From Eggerthella sp. CAG:209 (lineage in GTDB: Bacteria > Actinomycetota > Coriobacteriia > Coriobacteriales > Eggerthellaceae), in NCBI GenBank assembly GCA_000436075.1, contig FR884644.1, forward strand, positions 28,527 through 53,735: DNA of 25,209 bases, written 5' to 3'. Shown here in pieces: positions 1 to 7,134 of the stretch (position 1 is the first letter of the stretch; each line of letters starts with the position of its first letter). The notes beneath the pieces were generated by a model. The model saw only the letters and a list, made by a program, of their open reading frames with translations. It did not search any database and was not told the origin of the DNA. Made by a program: the position numbers and the translations under genes.

Positions 1-42
1 GCTCCTTTAATAGCTAGCAGCTTTGAGGTTAAGGTTTTGCCG

Positions 43-792
43 TTAAGAGCGCGCCAAGCCGTCTACAGAAAGAACCACACCGGAGATGTAGCTTGCCATG
101 TCCGAGGCGAGGAATACGTATGCGTTGGCAATGTCTTCCGGTTCGCCCATGCGACCAAGCGGAATAGTGGCAATAAGAGGATCAATTATTTCTTTGGGCA
201 GGGCATCTACCATGTCAGTGTGCGTAACGCCCGGTGCCACTGCGTTGACGCGAATCTGGTCAGCGGCAAGCTCTCGCGCGAGTGACTTCGTCAGGCCGTT
301 TACCGCAAACTTGGATGCAGGGTAGGCACAGCCTGAAGGTTGACCGTAGATGCTAACCATAGAGCTTGTGTTGATAATGGCGCCGCCGCCCTGGGCGCGC
401 ATGAAAGGTGCAGCTGCCTTGCAGCAGTAGAACACGGCATTGACGTTGAGCGCCATAGTTTTATCGAATGCGGCGGGGTCGTAGTCGTAGAGGGACTCGC
501 GGGCGGAAACGCCAGCATTGTTGCCAAGGATATCGATGCGGCCGAAGGCTTCGTTTACCTTCGCGAATTCTGCAGCAATGGAGTCTGGATCCGTCATGTC
601 GGGCCAGATGCCCATTACCTCATAGTCGGGGTTGATCGCCTTCAGCTTTTCAACGGCTGCGCTTGCCGTTCCTTCGCGTGAGCCGCACAGGGCAACTTTG
701 GCCCCGTTGTCCAGAAATGCCTTAACAATAGCGAATCCGATACCGCGCGTACCGCCAGTAACGATTGCGGTTTTTCCCTTGAGCAATTCCAT
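43..792 (-). CDS. SDR-family oxidoreductase (FabG-like)
   Basis: Classical short-chain dehydrogenase/reductase of 249 residues, a normal length for the family. Visible motifs are the Rossmann glycine motif TGGTRGIG near residues 12-19, the NNAG structural motif, and the catalytic Ser plus YPASK (YxxxK) of the active site. It should catalyse NAD(P)-dependent interconversion of an alcohol and a ketone in the cytoplasm. The ATG at 792 is chosen because an AAGGAGG ribosome site lies just upstream; an in-frame extension reaching 885 has no such site. It diverges from a MaoC-type hydratase at 1350. Reductase and hydratase activities could act on one acyl-CoA or similar substrate, but that is inference. 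FabG, a hydroxysteroid dehydrogenase or another alcohol dehydrogenase cannot be told apart from motifs alone. Confidence 0.9.
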   Translation of the reverse strand: MELLKGKTAIVTGGTRGIGFAIVKAFLDNGAKVALCGSREGTASAAVEKLKAINPDYEVMGIWPDMTDPDSIAAEFAKVNEAFGRIDILGNNAGVSARESLYDYDPAAFDKTMALNVNAVFYCCKAAAPFMRAQGGGAIINTSSMVSIYGQPSGCAYPASKFAVNGLTKSLARELAADQIRVNAVAPGVTHTDMVDALPKEIIDPLIATIPLGRMGEPEDIANAYVFLASDMASYISGVVLSVDGLARS

Positions 793-993
793 GTCATCCT
801 CCTTGGAGTGGAATGGGTACCTTTCCATTCTTTCATTCAGCCACAGGGAACGGAGGGGAGTTTGGAGCGAGTGGGAGAAGTTCACGGCCGTCGGTTAATT
901 ATCTGATTCGAGAATAATTGCGTTGCTGGTTGCTTGTATGGTCGATTGACACCGTCTGTTGCGGCATTGATTGCCTGTTTGAGTGGCTCCGCT

Positions 994-1133
994 CTTGCTG
1001 CGCAAGCTGGGCCCGGGCTGGGGCGTCCCTTGCTCGCAAGCTGGGTACCAGGTTGGCACAACCCTTGCCGCGCAGGCCGGGTACCAAGCTGGCAAAGCCC
1101 TTGCCGCCATCAGGCTGGTGCAGCCCTTGCCGT
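994..1133. repeat. Degenerate ~35-bp tandem repeat between SDR and MaoC genes
   Basis: Four copies and the start of a fifth of a unit beginning CTTGC(T/C) and carrying a CAAGCTGGGTACC-like middle begin at about 994, 1029, 1064, 1100 and 1126 (lengths 35, 35, 36, 26, partial). The copies are diverged but the order of words is kept. No convincing gene covers the 793-1349 gap; open frames through it are low-complexity products of the repeat. The rest of the gap should hold the two divergent promoters, which I could not place with confidence. Confidence 0.7.
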
Positions 1134-1349
1134 GTATGTCTGCGCCGGATTGGCGCCGGCAACACTAGTGAGACGCCGCTGGGTGAAGTTAAGCGACGTC
1201 ATGCGGTAAAAGCGCGCCGAAACCGCTCGATTTCGCTGCCTTGACCACTACTAACCAATATCTAGCGATGCGTTTTCCCCGATAGGTAGGCATAATTCGC
1301 GCTAATGTTGCCGCGTAAAGGCAGCTGAGGATCTGAGAGGAGAGTAATA

Positions 1350-2228
1350 ATGGCTATTTCGACTGAGATCGTAGGCAAGACCTTCGGACCGTTTGTGCGC
1401 GACTACACCTTCAAGGATTTGGAGATTTGCGCGTTGGGGTGCGGTGCTGGCTGGGACGGCCGCGTCGATCTTGACTATGTAAACGAAGGCGATGCGAAAA
1501 ACCCTGAGCTTAAGGTTCTGCCCATTTTCGCAGTGCCGCTTACGGTTAACGAGGAAATGACCACCACACTCGATTACGGTTTCGATTATTCCGGATCGCT
1601 GCATTATGGCATCGACGTTCATTTTCATGCGCCGTTCAAGATGGCCGACCACATTGAGACCTATGTAACCCAGGAAGCCATTTGGGATCGTGGTGAGGGA
1701 CGCGGATCTCTTTCCAAGCAGGTAGGCAAGTCCTACTCTTCCGACGGTACGCATCTGTGCACGGTGGATACGTACGACTGCTGCATCTATGATGGCGGCT
1801 GGGGTGGCGAGCAGCCTCCGAAGGATGTTGTCGAGTATCCCGACCGTGAGCCCGACTTCGTTTACGAGGAAACCTATGGTTTGAATTGGCCTCTTGTGTA
1901 TCGTTTGATGGGAGACTGGCATCAGCAGCACATCGACTGGTCCTATACCGAGCAGACTGGCCTTGAGCGCCCTATCGCTCATGGTGTAAGTAGCGCTGGC
2001 GTGGCAATGCGCCATGCAATCTCCCTGCTGTTCCCTGGTCATCCCGAGGCAATGACTCGCTTCAAGTGCCGCTTCACTTCGCCGGTTCTTCCTGGCGTTC
2101 GTTTGCGCACTGAGGTTTGGAAGACCGCCGAGGGTGAGGCGAGGTTCCGTATGGTTAACGCCGATGCTCCCGATTCCAAGCCGTTCTTGAACAGTTGCAT
2201 CGTGGAGTGGGATCCCTCGCTCGCATAG
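1350..2228 (+). CDS. MaoC-like double-hotdog hydratase
   Basis: A protein of 292 residues with the size and layout of the two-hotdog MaoC / (R)-specific enoyl-CoA hydratase 2 family. The C-terminal half carries GDWHQQHID, which keeps the Asp and His of the hydratase-2 motif (GDxNPxH), followed by a GLERPIAHGVSSAG segment typical of the helix after the active site. The N-terminal half is the usual degenerate hotdog. Expected reaction: reversible hydration of a trans-2-enoyl-CoA or a related thioester. The start follows a GAGAGGAGAG ribosome site. A strong terminator follows the stop, so it is probably monocistronic. The substrate is unknown; the divergent SDR may be a partner. Family confidence is high, exact role low. 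Confidence 0.8.
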   Translation: MAISTEIVGKTFGPFVRDYTFKDLEICALGCGAGWDGRVDLDYVNEGDAKNPELKVLPIFAVPLTVNEEMTTTLDYGFDYSGSLHYGIDVHFHAPFKMADHIETYVTQEAIWDRGEGRGSLSKQVGKSYSSDGTHLCTVDTYDCCIYDGGWGGEQPPKDVVEYPDREPDFVYEETYGLNWPLVYRLMGDWHQQHIDWSYTEQTGLERPIAHGVSSAGVAMRHAISLLFPGHPEAMTRFKCRFTSPVLPGVRLRTEVWKTAEGEARFRMVNADAPDSKPFLNSCIVEWDPSLA

Positions 2229-2242
2229 CGAATTCATTCCCG

Positions 2243-2275
2243 AAAAGGTCAGCCGAAAATCGGCGGACCTTTTTT
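2243..2275 (+). terminator. Rho-independent terminator after MaoC-like gene
   Basis: Stem AAAAGGTC/GACCTTTT extended by GCCGA/TCGGC around an AAA loop, ending in a run of six T. It starts 14 bases after the stop codon. Confidence 0.9.
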
Positions 2276-2346
2276 CTTGCGCCCCATATCTGTATTGCAA
2301 CCCCCATTTTTTTCTTGCGGACCCCCCTGTTTTGTAGCCCTCCTTC

Positions 2347-2590
2347 GTGAGATTTGCTCCGCCACCGTTGCTGGGGGTCGTGTGGTTTTTGCGGGGTCCC
2401 TCTTGCCCTCGCTGGGACTCGTGTGAGTTTCTCGGGTTCTGCCCTGCCACCGTTGCCAGGATCCTGCGCTTTCACAGAGTCTGCCCTGTTGATCCAGCTG
2501 GCTCGTGTGGTTTTGCCTTCTTGCTTTTTGGGTATGCCCTTTTGCCCTTGCTAGGGGATTTCACGCGTTTTTCGTATGGTCTCGTTCTTG
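2347..2590. repeat. Degenerate ~42-bp tandem repeat, intergenic
   Basis: Words such as GCCACCGTTGC, CTCGTGTG(G/A)GTTT and TCTGCCC recur in order at roughly 42-50 base intervals in about five decayed copies. No plausible gene is present in 2280-3050. Together with 994-1133 and 4180-4480 this is one of three unrelated degenerate arrays in gaps between genes. Confidence 0.5.
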
Positions 2591-2610
2591 TCGTAGCGAT
2601 CTGCCTATTG

Positions 2611-2796
2611 TGAAAACAAAAATCTCGCTCTTTTTGCAACTTTTTTGCGATTAGGGGCCTTTTTCAATCTCGCAAAGCGAAAACGGCCGCTAAGCGGCGG
2701 ATTACCTGCGGATTTGTATCTCGGTCTGCGATCGGAAGGCTCGCAACAATTGCCAATCGCAAAAAAGTTGCAGTTTGAGTCGAATTTTTGTTTTCA
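2611..2796. repeat. 186-bp element with 42-bp imperfect terminal inverted repeats
   Basis: The left arm (2611-2652) and right arm (2755-2796) are reverse complements at 34 of 42 positions. Both begin TGAAAACAAAAAT and end TGCAACTTTTTTGCGATT when read inward; mismatches cluster in the middle. The 102-base interior contains a small perfect hairpin, GCCGCT-A-AGCGGC. There is no open frame of note. It could be a miniature inverted-repeat transposable element or a structured RNA. I see no clear target-site duplication. Confidence 0.7.
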
Positions 2797-3052
2797 GTCT
2801 CCTGTAGACGGCTTCTTAGCGGTGCCATGGGCGGGGTGACTCGGCCACGGCGTGTGCATCGTCGGGAAGTCCAGCGAAGTGGGCCATAGGACAAAAAGGG
2901 GTCATAGGGCAAAAAGCGTGCTTGGTCAGTTTGTCGCGTACCCATGTGGGCAGTTCAGGGTAGGACTCGGAATGGCTAGGACCCGGAATGGCCCTAAGAA
3001 CCAAAACGGCTCGAGCGCGCTTTTCCTATAACCCAAATTTGCTGGTTAGAAA

Positions 3053-3082
3053 ACAAAAAGCCTGCAACCGAAGTTGCAGGCT
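3053..3082 (-). terminator. Terminator of the tRNA transcript
   Basis: Read on the minus strand, AGCCTGCAAC pairs with GTTGCAGGCT around a TTCG loop and is followed by TTTTTG. It lies just after the 3' end of the tRNA-Glu gene. Confidence 0.9.
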
Positions 3083-3089
3083 GAACACT

Positions 3090-3166
3090 TGGTAGCCTCG
3101 ATCGGATTCGAACCGACGATCTCCGCCTTGAGAGGGCGGCGTCCTAAACCGCTAGACGACGAGGCC
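3090..3166 (-). tRNA. tRNA-Glu (anticodon CTC)
   Basis: Cloverleaf on the minus strand: seven-base acceptor stem GGCCTCG/CGAGGCT, anticodon stem CCGCC/GGCGG enclosing loop CTCTCAA (anticodon CTC, codon GAG), T-loop GTTCGAATCC, and an encoded CCA end. It is second in the transcript after tRNA-Gln and is followed by a terminator. Confidence 0.95.
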
Positions 3167-3178
3167 ATGAGCGCATAT

Positions 3179-3252
3179 TGGCTGGGGTGGAAGGAGTCGA
3201 ACCCTCACATACGGTACCAGAAACCGCTGTCCTACCATTAGACGACACCCCA
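3179..3252 (-). tRNA. tRNA-Gln (anticodon CTG)
   Basis: Cloverleaf on the minus strand: acceptor stem TGGGGTG/CACCCCA, anticodon stem GCGGT/ACCGT enclosing loop TTCTGGT (anticodon CTG, codon CAG), T-loop GGTTCGACTCC, discriminator G and an encoded CCA end. It is first in a two-tRNA transcript, 12 bases before tRNA-Glu. Confidence 0.95.
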
Positions 3253-3319
3253 ATGAGTTGTGCGTTGCTTTCGCATCGCTTCCTCGGTGGTGTTACCCTT
3301 TGCCAAGGCGCGAATCAGT

Positions 3320-3348
3320 ATATTACGGATCGGGGCACTCTCCGTCAA
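3320..3348 (-). promoter_or_regulatory. Sigma-70 type promoter for the tRNA pair
   Basis: On the minus strand TTGACG (3343-3348) and TAATAT (3320-3325) are separated by exactly 17 bases, about 70 bases upstream of tRNA-Gln. This is the best housekeeping-type promoter in the window. Confidence 0.85.
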
Positions 3349-3407
3349 CCCCCTTTTTTGAAAAAAATTGCTGATTCTGCAGGTAATATATAAAACACCA
3401 GGTGAGC

Positions 3408-3500
3408 GTGGTGCAGGTGGGTCTTTTATGAAAAACCACCGCAGCACCGTGCGTTCGCGTACGATGAAAACCATCTACCCACCGTTGCGTGGGTAGTTTG
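3408..3500 (+). promoter_or_regulatory. Structured leader upstream of uppP
   Basis: Two hairpins lie between a likely promoter near 3368-3396 (TTGCTG, 17 bases, TAAAAC) and the uppP start. The first pairs GTGC-GGTGG with CCACC-GCAC around a TCTTTTATGAAAAA loop. The second is a perfect 8-bp stem CTACCCAC/GTGGGTAG (3475-3496) followed by TTTGCTGTTTG. The second could be a weak attenuator. Function is inferred only from shape. Confidence 0.35.
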
Positions 3501-3557
3501 CTGTTTGTCGTTCATTGCTAGGCAAATTGCATCAAGCACTCTACGGAAGGGAAGCGC

Positions 3558-4172
3558 ATGTCGCCTGACATTCTTGTTGAAGCCTTAAAGGCGTTGCTGC
3601 TCGGTATCACCGAGGGCATCACCGAATGGCTCCCTATTTCCTCGACAGGTCATATGATTTTGGTCGACGAATTCGTGAAGCTCAATGTAAGCGATAAGTT
3701 CCTGGAGTTGTTTTTGGTGGTCATCCAGATTGGTTCCATCATGGCGGTTGTGGTTACCTTCTGGCATAAGCTGAATCCCGTTTCGCGTACAAAGGATGAA
3801 ACCGAGCGCCGCAACACATGGCACATGTGGGGCATGGTTGTTATCGGCAGTATTCCTGCTGCAGCTTTGGGTCTTGCCCTGGACGACTGGGTTCACGACC
3901 ATTTCTATAACGCCTATACCGTTGCCGCCATGCTTATCTTGTATGGCATCATCTTCATTGTCCTGGAAGCGCACAACCGCAAGCGCGCTCGCGAGGTTAT
4001 CGAATCGGCGGAGCAGCCGCGCGGCAAGCACGCCCGTAAAATCGACGCTTCCGACCCCGAGTCGGTTGAAAGCGCCCTGTTCCGCATCACTGATCCGTAT
4101 GACATGGATTGGAAAACCGCTCTGAAGATCGGCTTCTTTGAGGTTTTGGCAATCGTTCCTGGCACCAGCCGT
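3558..4172 (+). pseudogene. uppP: uppP, 5' fragment (undecaprenyl-diphosphatase, interrupted)
   Basis: The first 205 residues of undecaprenyl-diphosphatase (UppP/BacA), the integral membrane enzyme that converts C55-PP to C55-P for reuse in wall polymer synthesis. The first conserved motif is intact (EGITEWLPISSTGH near residues 19-32) and several membrane helices follow. The second conserved motif starts normally as VPGTSR and then homology stops at Arg205. The frame continues with unrelated, low-complexity residues to a stop at 4400. The missing C-terminal part, starting GATIIGG, is found at 7976-8302 in the same orientation. Only one residue (the expected Ser after PGTSR) is missing between the halves, so about 3.8 kb has been inserted here. 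As it stands the product lacks part of its active site and about a third of its helices. A second lipid-phosphate phosphatase elsewhere, or a separately made C-terminal half, would be needed for function. Confidence 0.85.
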
Positions 4173-4199
4173 TTTGCAATTCGGACCGATTTTTTGTTT

Positions 4200-4480
4200 C
4201 TGGGTTCCTGGGAGGGCCCCCGAGGCAGTGCTGGGATGTTATGGGCTCGATGCGGAGCGGGGGTGGATCTGGCGCGGGGCAGGGTTGACTCGATGCAGCG
4301 CCAGGGCATTGCTCGGCCGCGGCGCTTGGGTGCTGTCCGGGTACCGTGCCAAGGTGTTGTCCGGGTGCGGCATCGTGATGTTGCCCCACTGCCGCGCTAG
4401 GGAACTGTTTGGGCGTGGCGTCGTGATGTGGCCCGAGCGTGGCGTTGCGAAACACGGGCGGCGCCGCGGGTTTGGGCGCT
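4200..4480. repeat. GC-rich degenerate repeat region
   Basis: Words such as TGTCCGGGT, GGCATCGTGATGT, GGCGTCGTGATGT and GGGCGTGGCG recur with changes across this stretch. An open frame continuous with the aldo/keto reductase runs through it, but its translation is rich in Arg, Gly and Trp, matches nothing I know and has no ribosome site. I take it as non-coding. Confidence 0.5.
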
Positions 4481-4521
4481 TGCTCGTGTATCGTGTCGTG
4501 TTATTGCTTTCTCTTAAAATA

Positions 4522-4560
4522 AGTAACGCCGCGTTACTAAAGTTGGTTTTCCGCTACAAT
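4522..4560 (+). promoter_or_regulatory. Promoter with palindromic operator for the Fe-S aldo/keto reductase
   Basis: A -10 box TACAAT lies at 4555-4560. Upstream is a perfect inverted repeat AGTAACG-CCG-CGTTACT (4522-4538) that covers the expected -35 position, where no good -35 hexamer is seen. This layout fits a repressor or activator site. The regulator is not identifiable from the window. Confidence 0.55.
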
Positions 4561-4602
4561 GGGCGCAGAGAATTTGTAGAAGAACAGGCAAGGAGCCCCC
4601 CT

Positions 4603-5724
4603 ATGAGCAATCTTTTGGATACCCCTAAGTTGGGTTTTGGCTGCATGCGTTTGCCCCTTACTGACCCCAAAGATCAGAAGAGCATCGACATCGAGCACTT
4701 GAAGAAGATGGTCGATGCGTTCATAGAGGCTGGCGGCACGTACTTTGATACTGCCTATGTCTACCACGAAGGCGAATCAGAAGTTGCTATGCGCAAGGCG
4801 CTGGTGGAGCGCTATCCGCGCGATTCGTTCACCATTGCAACCAAGTGCTTGGCTTGGGCTCAGCCTACCGCAGAAGACGCTAAAGCATGTTTGGATACTT
4901 CGCTCAAACGCCTGGGCACTGACTACACCGATTTCTACCTGCTGCATAACATGGGCGGTGCGCGCACGGCGAAATTCGATGAGTACGGAATGTGGGAATG
5001 GGCCGCGCAGAAGAAAGCCGAAGGTGTCATCAAGCACTTGGGCTTCTCGATGCATGACAACGCCGAAACGTTGGACAAGTTACTCGCCGATCATCCCGAT
5101 ATGGATTTTGTCCAGTTGCAGGTGAATTACCTCGACTGGGAAGATCCTGTGGTGGAATCGCGCAAATGCATGGAAGTTGCGCAAAAGCACGGTGTACCCG
5201 TGGTGATTATGGAACCTGCTCGCGGTGGTCGCTTGGCGGACTTGCCGGAACGTGGCGCAAGCGTGCTGAAATCGGCCGACCCCGACAAGAGCGTGGTTTC
5301 GTGGGCATATCGATTCTGCTACAACCTGCCCAATGTTATCAGTGTGCTCTCGGGCGTATCGACGTTGGAGCAGATTCAGGAAAACGTGCGCGAATGGAAG
5401 GCGAACGAACCCTTATCCGTCTTCGAAGAAAAGGCGCTGGGCGATGCGGTTGATGCTCTGAAGAGCGTGGGGTTGATCCCTTGCACCAACTGTCGCTATT
5501 GCGTGAAAGACTGCCCCGCTGGCGTGAATATTCCCGAAGCCTTGGGTTTGCTGAATTTGGAAAAGATGACCGAGAATCGCGAGTTTGCGAAGAGTCAGTA
5601 CGCCTGGCAAACTCGCGATGGTCGCGCTTCTGCCTGTATTCAATGCGGTGCCTGCGAGGATATGTGCCCGCAAGGCATCAACATCATTGAGTTGCTTGAG
5701 GATGCCGCCGACTTCTATGAGTAG
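4603..5724 (+). CDS. Aldo/keto reductase with C-terminal 4Fe-4S dicluster domain
   Basis: A 373-residue protein. The N-terminal ~280 residues form an aldo/keto reductase barrel with the tetrad visible: FDTAYVYHEGESE (Asp and Tyr), the Lys in IATKC, and the His in YLLHNM. The C-terminal ~90 residues hold two four-cysteine clusters, CTNCRYCVKDCP and CIQCGACEDMCP, as in bacterial ferredoxin-type binding domains. Such AKR/Fe-S proteins are common in anaerobes and probably pass electrons between NAD(P)H or ferredoxin and a carbonyl substrate; the substrate is unknown. The ATG at 4603 follows AAGGAGC, which favours it over any start in the longer open frame upstream. It lies wholly inside the uppP-interrupting segment, has its own promoter and operator-like palindrome, and ends in a strong hairpin. 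Confidence 0.9.
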   Translation: MSNLLDTPKLGFGCMRLPLTDPKDQKSIDIEHLKKMVDAFIEAGGTYFDTAYVYHEGESEVAMRKALVERYPRDSFTIATKCLAWAQPTAEDAKACLDTSLKRLGTDYTDFYLLHNMGGARTAKFDEYGMWEWAAQKKAEGVIKHLGFSMHDNAETLDKLLADHPDMDFVQLQVNYLDWEDPVVESRKCMEVAQKHGVPVVIMEPARGGRLADLPERGASVLKSADPDKSVVSWAYRFCYNLPNVISVLSGVSTLEQIQENVREWKANEPLSVFEEKALGDAVDALKSVGLIPCTNCRYCVKDCPAGVNIPEALGLLNLEKMTENREFAKSQYAWQTRDGRASACIQCGACEDMCPQGINIIELLEDAADFYE

Positions 5725-5729
5725 GACGG

Positions 5730-5856
5730 GAAAATAGGGACAGGTGCAGGGCTACCACTTATGCCATAGCGCGTAAAAGCAGTGCCGCGCTCGCGAGTTT
5801 CGTCGCAAGCGGGGCACTGCTTGTTTGGTGGGAATTCGGTACTTGTCCCTATTTTC
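5730..5856. repeat. REP-like nested inverted repeat / hairpin after aldo/keto reductase
   Basis: The outer arms, GAAAATAGGGACAGGT (5730-5745) and ACTTGTCCCTATTTTC (5841-5856), pair at 15 of 16 positions. An inner hairpin pairs AAGCAGTGCC (5778-5787) with GGCACTGCTT (5813-5822) and is followed by TTGTTTGG, so it could end the reductase transcript. AATAGGGACA arms are typical of REP-like elements mobilised by REP-associated tyrosine transposases (from memory). A lone half-copy, AAATAGGGACTGATGC, lies near 10058. The rest of the gap, 5857-6081, is the phnD leader; I see nothing recognisable in it. Confidence 0.65.
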
Positions 5857-6081
5857 ACAGTATCCAAAACGTTAAAAACGTGTCCGGGTGTAACTTCTGA
5901 ATTAACAACGGTTCAGGTGAATTTTTCATTTGCAGCGCTGACGTTAAAACGGTTTGAGAACTCGATTTTCAGCTCCAGATTTCCTCTTCGATGGCGCAAT
6001 ACTAGCGCCGTGCCCGCCGTCTACGCGTACTCATAGGCGACGGGCTGGTTCGAAAGAAGAAGAGGAAAGAGGAAGAGCCGA

Positions 6082-7131
6082 ATGGAACAAAAAGCTTGGA
6101 ACGCAAAGCGCGTTGGAATGGTGCTTTTGGCTTTGGTGATGGCCGCAAGCGCTTTGCTGTTCGCTACGGGGTGCTCATCACAGAGCAATCAAAAGGAGTC
6201 GAGCGACCCCATCACGATGGTTTGGCTGCCTGATAATTCGTCTGCCGACCTTACCCAGTCTCGCGAGGCTATCGGCGATGTGATCAAGGAAGCAACCGGC
6301 CGCGACGTTGAGCTGATGACTACCACCGATTACAACGTAGCCATCGAGGCGATTTCTTCCGGTTCTGCTCAGATGGCGCTGCTTGGCGCTGAGGGCTACG
6401 TCCAGGCAAATTCAAAGAACGATGCTGTTCAGGCTGCTTTCACTAACAGCGATGAAAACGGAACGCTCGACGGCGCTTGCTACTACAGCCGCATTTGCGT
6501 CCCCGTTGACCAGGCCGACAACTACAAGGACGGCGACGGCTATTCCCTGGACAGCCTGAAGGGCAAGAAGTTTTCGTTCGTATCCGCAACGTCTACTTCG
6601 GGCTTCAAAGTCCCCTCCAGTGCCATCATGAAGAAGTGCGGCGTTGAATCTTCCGACGACCTTCTGCAGGACGGCGCGTTCTTCGGCAAGGTAATGTTCG
6701 GCGATTCCCATCAGGGCTCTGCGGTGAACCTGCTTTCCGGTCAGTCTGATGCCGCTGCATTCGACGACGTTGACGTAGATATGTACCTCGACCTGGTATC
6801 TGGCACCGCAAATACTCCCGGCGCCGTGTATAAGGTAAAGGACGATGCGGCTGCACCGTTTGATTCGGTTTGTGGCAAGGAATTCACCATCATTGGCATC
6901 ACTCCCGTGCTGAACGCACCGTTCTGCTACAACACCGATAAGCTTTCCGATGATGAGCAGAAGAAGATCACCGAGGCGTTCTGCTCTGAGGAAACCGCAT
7001 CCAACAAGGAAATCTTTGCCGATCCTGACGATGAGAACGCCAAAGCGATCTTTGAAAAGGATTCCGACAAGACCTGCTTCGTCGCTTGCGATGATGCATG
7101 GTACAACCCCATCCGCGAGCTGGGTGCATAA
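6082..7131 (+). CDS. phnD: Phosphonate/phosphite-type ABC transporter substrate-binding lipoprotein
   Basis: A 349-residue PhnD-family solute-binding protein. It starts with a lipoprotein signal peptide: basic MEQKAWNAKR, a hydrophobic core, and a lipobox ending FATGC near residue 31, so it should be anchored outside the membrane. The mature part begins with the ITMVWLPDNSS strand followed by LTQSREAIGDVIKEATGRDV, the usual opening of PhnD-like type 2 periplasmic binding folds. Phosphonate, phosphite or another oxyanion is the expected ligand, but this family also binds other compounds. The start is supported by a purine-rich GAGGAAAGAGGAAG ribosome site. phnC follows 3 bases later, so the two are co-transcribed. 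The permease gene phnE expected next is missing because the segment joins the uppP 3' part. Confidence 0.85.
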   Translation: MEQKAWNAKRVGMVLLALVMAASALLFATGCSSQSNQKESSDPITMVWLPDNSSADLTQSREAIGDVIKEATGRDVELMTTTDYNVAIEAISSGSAQMALLGAEGYVQANSKNDAVQAAFTNSDENGTLDGACYYSRICVPVDQADNYKDGDGYSLDSLKGKKFSFVSATSTSGFKVPSSAIMKKCGVESSDDLLQDGAFFGKVMFGDSHQGSAVNLLSGQSDAAAFDDVDVDMYLDLVSGTANTPGAVYKVKDDAAAPFDSVCGKEFTIIGITPVLNAPFCYNTDKLSDDEQKKITEAFCSEETASNKEIFADPDDENAKAIFEKDSDKTCFVACDDAWYNPIRELGA

Positions 7132-7134
7132 AGC

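Noticed and set aside
1302..2450. Long open frame on the minus strand across the MaoC-like gene
   Set aside because: It is antisense to a clear family member, has no ribosome site and its translation resembles nothing; it is a shadow of the real gene.
994..2600. CRISPR array
   Set aside because: Repeats are diverged and contiguous, without unique spacers of constant length, and no cas gene is present.
4138..4602. In-frame upstream extension of the aldo/keto reductase
   Set aside because: It overlaps uppP, runs through repetitive DNA and lacks a ribosome site, while ATG 4603 has AAGGAGC and gives the family's usual N-terminus.
5857..6081. Riboswitch in the phnD leader
   Set aside because: The leader is long and has a weak hairpin near 6015-6050, but no known aptamer core could be recognised.
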